Of a stretch of DNA of 64,000 nucleotides, positions 1 through 7,818 are shown piece by piece. The notes below the pieces were generated by a model. It saw only the letters and a program-made list of their open reading frames with translations. It ran no database searches and was not told the DNA's origin. Each line of letters opens with the position of its first letter. The stretch's first letter is position 1. The stretch comes from an uncultured Oscillospiraceae bacterium (GTDB lineage Bacteria; Bacillota; Clostridia; Oscillospirales; Oscillospiraceae). The translations under genes were made by a program, and so were the position numbers. The stretch is taken from NCBI GenBank assembly GCA_934589065.1, contig CAKTNN010000005.1, positions 12,831 to 76,830 on the forward strand, in the 5' to 3' direction.

Positions 1-356
1 CGGATGAACTCCGGGCAACCCTGGAGGCGATCCGGGGCATGGGAGACAATCGTCTGGTGCTGGCCTTCCAGCCCCACACCTATACCCGCACGAAGCTATT
101 GATGGATGATTTCATCCGGGAACTGAAAAAGGCGGATGTTGTAGTCCTGGCGGAAATCTACGCCGCCCGGGAGAGCAATACCATTGGTATTTCCTCTGCG
201 GATCTGGCAAAGCAGATCCCCGGTGCAATTTACTGCGAAACGCTGCAGGATGTAACGGCAACGCTGCGCAGCCTTGTCCGGGAGGGAGACATTGTGGTTA
301 CCATGGGCGCAGGAGATATTTTCCGGGCGGGAGAAGCACTCCTGGCGGAAGAATAA
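1..356 (+). CDS. murC: UDP-N-acetylmuramate--L-alanine ligase, C-terminal part
   Basis: This is the 3' end of a Mur ligase; the open frame runs in from the left edge, so only about 118 residues of C-terminal domain are present. MurC is cytoplasmic and adds L-Ala to UDP-MurNAc, the first amino acid of the peptidoglycan stem. The stretch AFQPHTYTRT followed by LAEIYAARESNTIGISS is the typical MurC C-terminal signature, and MGAGDIF near the end is also conserved. ATP-binding and central domains lie outside the window. ddl follows 18 bp downstream in the same direction, so the two are probably co-transcribed, as expected for consecutive precursor steps. The family call is firm. Confidence 0.93.
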   Translation, partial: DELRATLEAIRGMGDNRLVLAFQPHTYTRTKLLMDDFIRELKKADVVVLAEIYAARESNTIGISSADLAKQIPGAIYCETLQDVTATLRSLVREGDIVVTMGAGDIFRAGEALLAEE

Positions 357-374
357 GGAAGCGAGGCTAGGATC

Positions 375-1445
375 ATGAAAAAACTCAGTGTTTGTATTCT
401 GTTTGGCGGCATCAGTCCGGAGCATGAGGTTTCTCTGCGGAGCGCGGAATCGGTGCTGAAAAACATCGATAAGGAAAAATACAATCTCTTCCCTGTGGGC
501 ATCACCAAGGAAGGAGACTGGATTTTATACGGCGGCAAGGATTATTCCGATCTGCCCAGCGGAAAATGGGTAGATAATCCCAATAATCACCGGGTTGCCA
601 TTTCCCCCATCCGGGGGCAGGGCCTTCTGACCTTTGAGGGGGACTGCGTGGTTCGGGAGCGCATCGATGTGGTGTTCCCGGTACTTCACGGGGAAAACGG
701 GGAAGATGGCAGCGTGCAGGGCCTGCTGCAGCTGGCAGGAATTCCCTACGTCGGCCCCCATGTGGCAGCCTCTGCCGTGGCAATGGACAAGACCCTTACC
801 AAGCTGGTTGCAGATCATGCCGGGGTAACCCAGGCGGCCTGGCATTTGGTGCGGGGCAGCGATATGGGCAGCCGGATGGAAGCAACTCTGGACAGTCTGG
901 AAAAGCAGTTCCAGTACCCCATGTTTGTCAAGCCTGCCGGTACCGGTTCTTCCGTAGGCGTATCCAAGGCCGGCAGCCGGGAAGACCTGGAAAAAGGGCT
1001 GCTGGCGGCGGGAAAGTTCGATGATAAGGTGCTGGTAGAGGAGTTTATCCCGGGCCGGGAGGTAGAGGTTGCCGTTATGGGCAACGAAAGCCCGGTGGCT
1101 TCTATTTGCGGCGAAATCGATTCCGGGGCAGGCTTTTACGATTACGATGCCAAGTACATTACCGATACTTCCGTTGCTTATGTGCCTGCCCGCATCCCGG
1201 AGGATGTGGCAGAGAGCGTGCGGGATACGGCGGTAAAAGTATATAAAGCCATTGGCTGCCAGGGGCTCAGCCGGGTAGACTTCTTCGTAACCTGGCAGGA
1301 GAACCGGGTGGTGTTCAACGAGATCAACACCCTGCCGGGCTTTACCTCCATTTCCATGTACCCCAAGCTCTTTGGGGCCAGCGGCATTCCCTATTCTCAG
1401 CTCATTGATCAGCTGCTGGAGTTTGCATTGGAGGCCAGTAAATGA
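375..1445 (+). CDS. ddl: D-alanine--D-alanine ligase
   Basis: ATP-grasp ligase that joins two D-Ala residues in the cytoplasm for the end of the peptidoglycan stem. The 356-residue length is normal. Visible motifs are SPEHEVSLRS near residue 18 (substrate-binding Glu), HGENGEDGS near 104, the ATP-grasp segment KPAGTGSSVGVSK, and EINTLPGFTSIS near the C terminus (Mg-binding Glu and Asn). DYDAKY at about 256-261 carries the Lys-Tyr pair of true D-Ala-D-Ala ligases, so a VanA-type D-Ala-D-Lac ligase is unlikely. It lies between murC and a DUF1934 gene, overlapping the latter by 4 bp (ATGA), which suggests translational coupling. Confidence 0.95.
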   Translation: MKKLSVCILFGGISPEHEVSLRSAESVLKNIDKEKYNLFPVGITKEGDWILYGGKDYSDLPSGKWVDNPNNHRVAISPIRGQGLLTFEGDCVVRERIDVVFPVLHGENGEDGSVQGLLQLAGIPYVGPHVAASAVAMDKTLTKLVADHAGVTQAAWHLVRGSDMGSRMEATLDSLEKQFQYPMFVKPAGTGSSVGVSKAGSREDLEKGLLAAGKFDDKVLVEEFIPGREVEVAVMGNESPVASICGEIDSGAGFYDYDAKYITDTSVAYVPARIPEDVAESVRDTAVKVYKAIGCQGLSRVDFFVTWQENRVVFNEINTLPGFTSISMYPKLFGASGIPYSQLIDQLLEFALEASK

Positions 1446-1864
1446 AGACCCCTGTTGTACTCTCCATCACCGGACGCCAAAAGTACGCGGACCAGGAGCC
1501 GGAAACCATTGAGCTGGTAACGGAGGGAACCATGTCCTTTCGGGACGGCGGCTGGGATATTACCTACGAGGAAAGCGCTTTGACGGGGCTGGAGGGCGTA
1601 ACCACCACCTTCCGGGTAGAGCCGGGAAAGGTTACCCTGTCCCGAGTGGGAAAGCTCTCCTCGCAGATGGTATTTCAGGAGCGGGTTCCCCACGATTCTC
1701 TGTATCAGATGGAATTTGGCGCGCTGATGCTCACGGTCAATGCAACCCGTGTGTATTACGATATTGTCCCCGATGGGGGCACCATCGACCTGGTATATGA
1801 AATCAGCATCGAAAATACCGAGGCGGGCATCATTGATTACCACCTGGATATCCGGGCAAAATAA
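1442..1864 (+). CDS. DUF1934 (YwiB-like) beta-barrel protein
   Basis: A 140-residue cytoplasmic protein without signal peptide or membrane segment. The pattern (VVLSITGRQ, TEGTMSF, WDITYEES, then a duplicated beta-rich core ending YEISIENTEAGIIDYHLDI) matches the DUF1934/YwiB family, known as small calycin-like barrels of undefined function. The start overlaps the ddl stop in ATGA, so it is translated from the murC-ddl transcript. A bidirectional hairpin follows the stop codon at once. Placement in a cell-wall precursor operon hints at a link to the envelope, but that is guilt by association. The family call is fairly sure; the role is unknown. Confidence 0.85.
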   Translation: MKTPVVLSITGRQKYADQEPETIELVTEGTMSFRDGGWDITYEESALTGLEGVTTTFRVEPGKVTLSRVGKLSSQMVFQERVPHDSLYQMEFGALMLTVNATRVYYDIVPDGGTIDLVYEISIENTEAGIIDYHLDIRAK

Positions 1865-1867
1865 GAA

Positions 1868-1912
1868 AAAACGGCTGCTAAAAAGCCATCGGGGCTTTTC
1901 AGCAGCCGTTTT
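1868..1912. terminator. Bidirectional intrinsic terminator
   Basis: A long near-perfect stem: AAAACGGCTGCT plus AAAAGCC pairs with GGGCTTTT plus AGCAGCCGTTTT around a short loop. It has an A-run at one end and a T-run at the other, so it can terminate both the murC-ddl-DUF1934 transcript and the convergent DAHP synthase gene. Confidence 0.9.
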
Positions 1913-1923
1913 CCTGTGAAAAA

Positions 1924-2952
1924 TCAGACCATTTCCGCAATATCGTAGATGAGCTTTTCCGTTTTTTCCCAGCCCAGACAGGCATCGGTGATGGATTTGC
2001 CGTATACGCCGCCGCCGATTTTCTGGTTGCCGTCTTCAATGTAGCTTTCCATCATAAAGCCCTTTACCAAGTTGTGGATGCCCTGATCATAGTTCCGGTT
2101 CTGGAGCACCTCCCGGATGATCCGCCCCTGTTGGAAGGGATCTTTGCCGGAGTTTGCATGGTTGGCATCAATTACCACGGCGGGATTTTTAAGCCCCTGC
2201 TCCTCATACAGCCGGTGTAGGAAGATAAGATCTTCATAGTGGTAATTGGGCCGGGTGTCACCGTGCTTATTGGTGTAGCCCCGGAGAATGGCATGGGCGT
2301 ATGGGTTTCCGGTGGAGGTGGCCTCCCAGCCGCGATAGATAAAGGTATGGCTGTGCTGGGCGGCATTGATGGAGTTCATCATCACGGACAGGTCGCCGCC
2401 GGTGGGGTTTTTCATGCCGACGGGCACGGAAATGCCGGAGCTGGTCAGCCGGTGCTGCTGATCTTCCACAGAGCGTGCGCCCACGGCGACATAGGCCAGC
2501 ACATCATCCAGATACTTGTAGTTTTCCGGGTACAGCATTTCGTCTGCACAGGAAAAGTCGGTTTCCCGCAGAACCCGCATGTGCAGTTCCCGGATGGCAA
2601 TCAGGCCCTTCAGCATATCCGGGGCGGCATTGGGATCCGGCTGGTGGAGCATTCCCTTGTAGCCTGCGCCGGTGGTGCGGGGCTTATTGGTGTAGACTCT
2701 GGGGATGATCAAAAGCCGGTCCTTCACCTTTTCCTGAACGGGAACCAGCCGGGAAATATAATCCAGGACGCTGTCCTCCCGATCGGCAGAGCATGGGCCG
2801 ATAATCAGGGCCAGCCGGGAGGAAGCCCCGGAGAGAATTTCTTTCAGCTCTCTGTCACGCTGCTCAAAAATCGCTGCCATTTCTTTTGTAACAGGGTATT
2901 CCTGCTTCAGATCGTTGGGGATGGTCAGCTTCCGCTTGAAATCCATATTCAT
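1924..2952 (-). CDS. aroF: 3-deoxy-7-phosphoheptulonate (DAHP) synthase, class I alpha (AroG/F type)
   Basis: Condenses phosphoenolpyruvate with erythrose 4-phosphate, the first step of the shikimate pathway to aromatic amino acids and folate. The 342-residue protein is the AroG/AroF/AroH type: IIGPCSADRE near residue 50, PRVYTNKPRTTGAGYKG, GARSVEDQQHR, PVGMKNPTGG, a late DANHANSGK motif, and MMESYIEDGNQ with the metal-ligand Glu. The start at 2952 has AGAAGG about 8 nt upstream and a good promoter (17-bp spacing); a second ATG two codons in is also possible. It is a single gene flanked by terminator structures. Which aromatic amino acid inhibits it cannot be read here, so the isozyme letter is arbitrary. 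Confidence 0.92.
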   Translation of the reverse strand: MNMDFKRKLTIPNDLKQEYPVTKEMAAIFEQRDRELKEILSGASSRLALIIGPCSADREDSVLDYISRLVPVQEKVKDRLLIIPRVYTNKPRTTGAGYKGMLHQPDPNAAPDMLKGLIAIRELHMRVLRETDFSCADEMLYPENYKYLDDVLAYVAVGARSVEDQQHRLTSSGISVPVGMKNPTGGDLSVMMNSINAAQHSHTFIYRGWEATSTGNPYAHAILRGYTNKHGDTRPNYHYEDLIFLHRLYEEQGLKNPAVVIDANHANSGKDPFQQGRIIREVLQNRNYDQGIHNLVKGFMMESYIEDGNQKIGGGVYGKSITDACLGWEKTEKLIYDIAEMV

Positions 2953-2985
2953 GTTGCGTTACCTTCTCTATCCTTTGATAGGCCC

Positions 2986-3014
2986 AGTATAGCGGCTTTT
3001 GGGGGAAAATGCAA
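2986..3014 (-). promoter_or_regulatory. SigA-type promoter of the DAHP synthase gene
   Basis: On the minus strand TTGCAT and TATACT are separated by 17 bp, about 35 bp upstream of the start codon. No attenuator-like leader peptide is apparent in the short 5' leader. Confidence 0.75.
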
Positions 3015-3135
3015 GAGCGGGAAAAAGGGGCGGATAAAAAGACAAAAAGGACCGGTAAAAACGTAAAATCCGTCAGAAGATGACCGAGTTAACGGAGACG
3101 GCAAATCCCCAGGCCGCTATGTAACGGAAGGGGAA

Positions 3136-3172
3136 GATTGCCACACCAGCGTGCGCGCCGGTTCGCAATGAC
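3136..3172 (-). repeat. Short palindromic intergenic repeat, copy 1
   Basis: Read on the minus strand it is GTCATTGCGAACC, a GC-rich partly self-complementary middle, then GGTGTGGCAATC. The same ends recur near 11.3, 11.6, 49.36 and 49.45 kb. It sits in the 226-bp gap between the aroF promoter and rnpB, where no gene is seen. Confidence 0.7.
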
Positions 3173-3240
3173 GGGGGTCGTACGCGCCCCTCGCTTTTGA
3201 TACGTTTTTAACAGTCCCATTGTTCAGTTGTATTTTTGGT

Positions 3241-3665
3241 GCGACTGGGCCTATAAGCCGGGTTCTGTCTTGACAGCCATCTATCTAGCCCCGCAATTGC
3301 TTGTGGGATCAAGCCACCTCTTGGGGACGGCCGGGCAAGCCTATTGTCCCACACACGGTGTTGCTCCGGATAGAGTTTACATCATAAAACCCATGTCTCC
3401 ATGGGCTGGGTGCGCTCTTGCCGCACCTTTTCACCCTTACTTCGTCGATGCGTGCTCCATAATCCCCACCCCGCCGCTTGCGGCAGGGCGGGGATATTTT
3501 GCTGCATCTTCTTTCCCCAGGTAATGGGGGAAGCGGTATATCTCTGTTGCACTTGTCCTGGGGTTACCCCCGGCGGGCGTTACCCGTTATCCTTGCCCTG
3601 TGGAGCCCGGACTTTCCTCATCTGGGCCCTTTCGGCACCCATCCGCGGCTGTCCGGCCCAGTCGC
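3241..3665 (-). ncRNA. rnpB: RNase P RNA (M1 RNA), bacterial type A
   Basis: Catalytic RNA of RNase P, which trims tRNA 5' leaders. Ends were set from the P1 helix: GCGACTGGGCC at the 5' end pairs with GGCCCAGTCGC at the 3' end. The minus strand also shows the conserved 5' block GGGTGCCGAAAGGGCCCAGA, then GATGAGGAAAGTCCGGGCTCC and, near the 3' end, ACAGAACCCGGCTTATAGG. The length of about 425 nt is slightly above the usual 350-410. The excess is a GC-rich hairpin in the variable middle (about 3465-3540, CCCCGCC/GGCGGGG). The predicted start lies 7 nt downstream of a perfect -10 box. Apparent open frames across it are spurious. Confidence 0.95.
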
Positions 3666-3671
3666 TGGAAT

Positions 3672-3700
3672 ATTGTAACCTAAGTTGGGCCGATTGTCAA
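3672..3700 (-). promoter_or_regulatory. Near-consensus promoter of rnpB
   Basis: Minus strand TTGACA, 17 bp, TACAAT. The start would fall at about 3665, exactly where the P1 helix begins. Its -35 box is only 5 bp from the -35 box of the divergent murD promoter. Confidence 0.88.
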
Positions 3701-3705
3701 ATATC

Positions 3706-3734
3706 TTGCAAAATCTTTTCTTTCGGGGTATACT
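3706..3734 (+). promoter_or_regulatory. SigA promoter of murD-ispD-ispF
   Basis: TTGCAA, 17 bp, TATACT; transcription would start near 3741. This rules out a longer murD reading from 3685, which would start upstream of the promoter. Confidence 0.85.
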
Positions 3735-3765
3735 GGAGCTATTCAAAAGAAGGAAGGACATAGAA

Positions 3766-5127
3766 ATGAGTGCATTTGAAGATTATTTTTCGTCCTTAAA
3801 GGATAAGCGCATTGCGGTGCTGGGGTTGGGAGTCAGCAACCGCCCTCTGGTTCGTCTCCTGCTGGAGTTTGGCTGCCTGGTAACGGGCTGCGACCGCACC
3901 CCCAGAGAGAAGCTGGATGAAGAAGTGCTGGAACTGGAAAAGCTGGGGGCAACGCTAAGCGTGGGAGAAGGGTATCTTGACAATGTGGAGGCAGATGTGC
4001 TGTTCCGCACCCCGGGGATGCACCCCGGAAACCCTGCCATTCAGGCTCTGCGGCAGCGGGGCGCCAAGGTTACCTCGGAAATGGAAGTGTTTTTTGAGGT
4101 TTGTCCCTGCAACCTGATTGCGGTAACCGGCTCCGACGGAAAAACCACCACCACCACTCTGGTTTCCGAAATGCTGAAGGCTTCGGGAAAGACGGTCTGG
4201 CTGGGGGGCAACATCGGAACGCCGCTGCTTCCCAAATGCCGTCAGATGAAAAAGGACGATTTTGCCGTGGTGGAGCTCAGCTCCTTTCAGCTGATGGACA
4301 TGGAGCGCAGTCCCCAGCGGGCGTTGATTACCAATTTGGCGCCGAACCATCTGGATATCCACAAGGATATGCAGGAGTATGTGGATGCCAAGAAGAACAT
4401 CTTCCGCTTCCAGGGAGCGGACGGCATCCTGGTGCTGAATGCCGACAATGCCATTACCGCTCAGTTCCGGGGCAACGGTGAGACCCGGTTCTTCTCCCGT
4501 AAGGAACGGACGAATTGCGTCTGGGAGGAGAACGGCGTTATTTACCGCCGGGGAGAAAAACTCCTGGAGAGCAAGGAAATCCTGATTCCCGGTACGCACA
4601 ATATTGAAAACTACATGGCTGCCATCGCCCTGGTGGAAGGGCTGGCAACGGATGACGCTGTTCGTCAGGTTGCCAGAACCTTTGGCGGGGTGGAGCACCG
4701 GATTGAGCTGGTGCGGGTGAAGGATGGCGTTCGTTTTTACAATGATTCCATCGCCTCTTCTCCCAGCCGCACCATTGCGGGTCTCCGGAGCTTCCCGGAA
4801 AAGGTGATCCTCATTGCCGGTGGGTACGATAAGCACATCCCCTACGATGTATTGGGGCCGGAAATCTGCGCCCATGTTAAGAAGCTGTTTCTGGGCGGGG
4901 CGACCGGGCCCAAAATCCGTAAGGCTGTAGAGGATTCTCCGGAGTATAAGCCCGGATTCCCGGAAATTGAGGACTGTGCCGATTTTACTGCGGCGGTGTA
5001 TGCCGCGGCGAAAGCTGCCCGGGAAGGGGACGTGGTGCTTATGAGCCCTGCCAGTGCAGCTTTCGATCAGTTTAAAAACTTTATGGTTCGGGGCGAATAC
5101 TATAAGAAATTGGTGAAGGAGCTGTAG
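3766..5127 (+). CDS. murD: UDP-N-acetylmuramoyl-L-alanine--D-glutamate ligase
   Basis: Cytoplasmic Mur ligase adding D-Glu to UDP-MurNAc-L-Ala. From the chosen ATG it has 453 residues, normal for MurD. The N-terminal nucleotide-sugar domain shows VLGLGVSNRP; the ATP loop is VTGSDGKTTTT (near 120); ELSSFQL and NLAPNHLDIH follow, with the carbamylated-Lys region NHLDIHKDM. The C-terminal domain has FGGVEHRIE, YNDSIASSP and LMSPASAAFDQFKNF. The start at 3766 has AGGAAGG at good spacing and lies just downstream of the promoter. ispD follows after 2 bp. MurD is split from murC/ddl by rnpB, unlike the classical dcw cluster. Confidence 0.95.
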   Translation: MSAFEDYFSSLKDKRIAVLGLGVSNRPLVRLLLEFGCLVTGCDRTPREKLDEEVLELEKLGATLSVGEGYLDNVEADVLFRTPGMHPGNPAIQALRQRGAKVTSEMEVFFEVCPCNLIAVTGSDGKTTTTTLVSEMLKASGKTVWLGGNIGTPLLPKCRQMKKDDFAVVELSSFQLMDMERSPQRALITNLAPNHLDIHKDMQEYVDAKKNIFRFQGADGILVLNADNAITAQFRGNGETRFFSRKERTNCVWEENGVIYRRGEKLLESKEILIPGTHNIENYMAAIALVEGLATDDAVRQVARTFGGVEHRIELVRVKDGVRFYNDSIASSPSRTIAGLRSFPEKVILIAGGYDKHIPYDVLGPEICAHVKKLFLGGATGPKIRKAVEDSPEYKPGFPEIEDCADFTAAVYAAAKAAREGDVVLMSPASAAFDQFKNFMVRGEYYKKLVKEL

Positions 5128-5129
5128 GG

Positions 5130-5852
5130 ATGATTCTGATGGAAGTGGCAATGGGGGCCCGGAAAGTGCTGCCGCTGAAAAAATGCGGTGCGGTAATTGT
5201 CGCTGCCGGGTCTGCCTCCCGAATGGGGGGGATCGACAAGGTGATGGCCCCTCTGGGCGGGGAGCCTATGATCTGCAGGACGGTCCGGGCCTTCCAGGAC
5301 TGTGATGCAATCAAGGAAATCGTTATTGTTACGAGAGAGGATTTGATCCTGCCCATTACCCAGCTGTGTACCGCATTTACCAAGGTACGGGCTGTGGTTC
5401 GAGGGGGCAGCAGCCGCCAGGAGTCCGTAAAGCTGGGGCTTTCCGCCTTCTCGGAAAAAATGGAGCTGGCTGCCGTCCACGATGGTGCCCGGCCTCTGAT
5501 TTCCCAGGCGGTAATCGACCGAACGGTGCGGGCGGCCCACACCTATGGCGGCGCAGCCCCTGCAATTCCGGTAAAGGATACCATCAAGGTGTATGAAGGG
5601 GGCTTTATTGCCTCCACCCCGGATCGGGAAACCCTGCGGGCGGTACAGACCCCCCAGGTATTCGACCTGGATTTGCTCCGGGGAGCCCTGGAAAAGGCGG
5701 AAAAGGACGGTGCAGCGGTGACGGATGACTGCTCTGCCGTAGAACGCCTGGGTATGAAGATCCGCCTGGTGGAGGGGGAGGAGCGGAACCTAAAGGTGAC
5801 TACTCCCATGGATTTAAAAATTGCGGAAATGCTTTTGGAGGAACTGCAATGA
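5130..5852 (+). CDS. ispD: 2-C-methyl-D-erythritol 4-phosphate cytidylyltransferase
   Basis: Third enzyme of the MEP isoprenoid pathway; it transfers CMP from CTP to methylerythritol phosphate. The 240 residues include the nucleotide-binding [12 protein letters not shown] with downstream [11 protein letters not shown], the [13 protein letters not shown] segment, [10 protein letters not shown] (conserved Asp), IPVKDTIK, and the C-terminal TDDCSAVE and [12 protein letters not shown](M/E)D pattern. An in-frame ATG at 5151 is an alternative start; the first ATG has AAGGAG inside the murD 3' end. It is placed 2 bp after murD and overlaps ispF by 4 bp, a tight operon of wall and isoprenoid (undecaprenyl carrier) genes. 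Confidence 0.95.
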   Translation: MILMEVAMGARKVLPLKKCGAVIVAAGSASRMGGIDKVMAPLGGEPMICRTVRAFQDCDAIKEIVIVTREDLILPITQLCTAFTKVRAVVRGGSSRQESVKLGLSAFSEKMELAAVHDGARPLISQAVIDRTVRAAHTYGGAAPAIPVKDTIKVYEGGFIASTPDRETLRAVQTPQVFDLDLLRGALEKAEKDGAAVTDDCSAVERLGMKIRLVEGEERNLKVTTPMDLKIAEMLLEELQ

Positions 5853-6331
5853 GAATCGGACACGGATACGATGTGCACGCCCTGGTTCCGGGACGGAAGC
5901 TGATCCTTGGGGGCGTGGAAATTCCCTTTGAACTGGGCCTGGACGGGCACAGTGATGCGGACGTACTGCTCCACGCGGTGATGGATGCCCTCCTGGGCGC
6001 TGCCGGTCTGGGGGATATCGGTTTGCATTTTCCGGATACGGATATGCGCTACAAAGGGGCTGACTCCCGGAAACTGCTGCGCTGTGTGGGAGAGAAGATT
6101 CAGCAGGCAGGCTACCAGGTGGGCAATATCGATGTAACCATGATTGCCCAAATGCCCAAGCTGCGCCCCTACATTGGTCTTATGCAGGAGAACATTGCCG
6201 CAGAATTGGGCATTGCAGCCAATCGGGTAAACGTTAAGGCAACCACGGAAGAGCACCTGGGCTTTACCGGCGAGGGGAAGGGCATGGCCTGCCATGCCGT
6301 CTGCTTGCTGGTAGAAAAGACAGGATGCTGA
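5849..6331 (+). CDS. ispF: 2-C-methyl-D-erythritol 2,4-cyclodiphosphate synthase
   Basis: Forms the cyclic diphosphate of the MEP pathway, releasing CMP. The 160-residue size and motifs are standard for this trimeric metalloenzyme: [11 protein letters not shown] with the metal-binding Asp and His, [24 protein letters not shown], and the C-terminal [21 protein letters not shown]. The start overlaps the ispD stop in ATGA. A strong terminator-like hairpin begins 17 bp after the stop. Together with ispD here and ispE at 16.3 kb, three of the seven MEP enzymes are in this window, which indicates isoprenoids are made by MEP and not mevalonate. Confidence 0.96.
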   Translation: MRIGHGYDVHALVPGRKLILGGVEIPFELGLDGHSDADVLLHAVMDALLGAAGLGDIGLHFPDTDMRYKGADSRKLLRCVGEKIQQAGYQVGNIDVTMIAQMPKLRPYIGLMQENIAAELGIAANRVNVKATTEEHLGFTGEGKGMACHAVCLLVEKTGC

Positions 6332-6347
6332 AAAATGGCAAAATCCG

Positions 6348-6380
6348 CCTCCCGGGCATAGAATGTGCCCGGGAGGTTTT
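6348..6380 (+). terminator. Terminator-like hairpin that contains the next gene's Shine-Dalgarno
   Basis: An 11-bp perfect stem (CCTCCCGGGCA with TGCCCGGGAGG), a 7-nt loop, then TTTTG. It fits a terminator after ispF. The 3' arm GGGAGG is also the only plausible Shine-Dalgarno for the ATG at 6386, so read-through RNA would have that site paired. Confidence 0.75.
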
Positions 6381-6385
6381 GCTGT

Positions 6386-6640
6386 ATGAATCAATATTTG
6401 ATCACCTTCCGCTCGGTGACCTATGCCCAAAGGGGTGAGCGGAGCCTGCATCGCCGGGGAATCCCCTGCGACGTGATGCGCACACCAAAGTGGATGGAGG
6501 AGCAGGGCTGCGGCTATGGCCTGCGGCTGCGCACAATGAACATTTACAAAAGCCTGGATGCCCTGCGTCAGGATGGCATTTCCTGGCGAAAGGTGTACGC
6601 TTATGGTCGGGACGGACGGGCGGAGGAATTGGCGCTATGA
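6386..6640 (+). CDS. DUF3343 protein, putative sulfur/selenium carrier
   Basis: An 84-residue protein of the DUF3343 type, beginning with the typical sequence YLITFRSVTYAQRGER and containing RTPKWMEEQGCGYGLRL. The conserved Cys in GCGYGL is present. DUF3343 genes are repeatedly found beside cysteine desulfurase/selenocysteine lyase-like enzymes and YedF-type proteins and are thought to carry activated sulfur or selenium; no direct activity is proven. Here the stop overlaps the start of such an enzyme in ATGA. The start is ATG 6386, with a Shine-Dalgarno buried in the preceding hairpin; a GTG 21 nt upstream is possible but would lie in the stem. The family is likely; the function is inferred. 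Confidence 0.8.
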   Translation: MNQYLITFRSVTYAQRGERSLHRRGIPCDVMRTPKWMEEQGCGYGLRLRTMNIYKSLDALRQDGISWRKVYAYGRDGRAEELAL

Positions 6641-7752
6641 TCTATCTGGACAACGGGGCGACCTCCTTCCCGAAGCCGCCGGAGGTCATCCAGGCGGTAA
6701 GCCGGGCGCTGGAGCAGGGGGCCAATCCCGGAAGAGGAGGCTATGGGGCTGCCATGGAGGCCTCCAGGCTGGTGTTCGACTGCCGGGAAAGCGCCGGGCG
6801 GCTGTTTCACTGCCAACCGGAGCAGGTGGTGCTCACCTCCAACTGTACCCACGGCCTGAATATCGCCATCCATAGCCTGGTGAAGCCGGGGGCAAGGGTA
6901 TTGATTTCAGGCTTTGAACACAATGCCGTAACCCGCCCCCTCTATGCAAGGCACGCGGATATCCGCATTGCGGGCAGAAAACTTTTTTCCTGGGAAACTC
7001 TGCTGGAGGAGTTTCGGCGGGAACTGAACCGGGGGGTGGATGCGGCGGTATTTACCCATGTATCCAATGTATTCGGCTATATCCTGCCGGTGGAGGAGAT
7101 GGCGGCGCTGTGCCGCCGGGCGGGAGTGCCCTTTATTGTGGATGCGGCACAGAGTGCAGGCGCTCTGCCGGTGGACTTGACCGGGTGGGGCGCATCGTTC
7201 ATAGCTATGCCGGGACACAAGGGGCTCTTGGGCCCCCAGGGAACGGGCTTGCTGTTATGCGCCGAACCCGGAGAGCCGCTGCTTTTCGGCGGAACCGGCA
7301 GCCAGTCCCGGGCAAGGGAAATGCCCCAGGATCTGCCGGAGCGCTTGGAGGCCGGAACCATGAATGTCCCCGGTGCCGCCGGGCTGGGGGCTGGGCTGAA
7401 AATCCTGGAACGGGAGGGAATCCGGAATATTTTTAACCGAGAGCACCGGCAGGCAAAGCGTTGCGCCGAGGAGCTAAAGGATATGGGCTTGCAGGTGTTT
7501 TCCGGGCCTCACCAGGCTGCTACGGTATCCTTCCAGGCTCGGGAGGACTGCGAGAGCCTGGCACAGTATTTGGGAAAACAGGGCATTGCCGTCCGGGCAG
7601 GGCTCCACTGTGCGCCCCTGGCCCACGAGAGTGCCGGAACCATTGAAAGGGGAACGGTGCGTTTAAGCTTTGGGCACACCGCTTCGGAAAGGCAGCGCAG
7701 AGCGCTGATATCTGCCCTGGACAGAAGAAAGAACCGCTGGGGAAAAGTGTGA
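6637..7752 (+). CDS. Class V aminotransferase, cysteine desulfurase/selenocysteine lyase-like
   Basis: PLP enzyme of the SufS/Csd group, 371 residues, expected to mobilise sulfur (or selenium) from cysteine (selenocysteine). It starts with YLDNGATSFPKPPEV, then NPGRGGYGAAMEASR and TSNCTHGLN; the PLP region is DAAQSAGALP and MPGHKGLLGPQG, with the Schiff-base Lys in GHKG. The active-site loop RAGLHCAPLAHE has the catalytic Cys. It differs from IscS/NifS at the termini and resembles the csd-like aminotransferases found next to DUF3343. The start overlaps the DUF3343 stop by 4 bp, so the two are surely coupled. Whether the substrate is Cys or Sec cannot be read; no selD, selA or yedF is in the window. 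Confidence 0.88.
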   Translation: MIYLDNGATSFPKPPEVIQAVSRALEQGANPGRGGYGAAMEASRLVFDCRESAGRLFHCQPEQVVLTSNCTHGLNIAIHSLVKPGARVLISGFEHNAVTRPLYARHADIRIAGRKLFSWETLLEEFRRELNRGVDAAVFTHVSNVFGYILPVEEMAALCRRAGVPFIVDAAQSAGALPVDLTGWGASFIAMPGHKGLLGPQGTGLLLCAEPGEPLLFGGTGSQSRAREMPQDLPERLEAGTMNVPGAAGLGAGLKILEREGIRNIFNREHRQAKRCAEELKDMGLQVFSGPHQAATVSFQAREDCESLAQYLGKQGIAVRAGLHCAPLAHESAGTIERGTVRLSFGHTASERQRRALISALDRRKNRWGKV

Positions 7753-7759
7753 GTTCGTC

Positions 7760-7787
7760 TTGAAAAATAAGGAAAAAGTGCTATAAT
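7760..7787 (+). promoter_or_regulatory. Promoter of the ABC exporter operon
   Basis: TTGAAA, 16 bp, TATAAT, with a TG one base before the -10 (extended -10). The predicted start leaves a leader of about 25 nt before the coding region. Confidence 0.82.
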
Positions 7788-7818
7788 AGCCCCAAGAATC
7801 ACAGAAGAGGTGAAGGGT

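Noticed and set aside
3228..3763. Small plus-strand frames between 3.2 and 3.8 kb
   Set aside because: They overlap rnpB and its promoter; the RNA signature on the minus strand explains the region.
3685..3765. Longer murD N terminus starting at 3685
   Set aside because: It would begin upstream of the murD promoter and lacks a ribosome binding site; the extra residues do not look like MurD.
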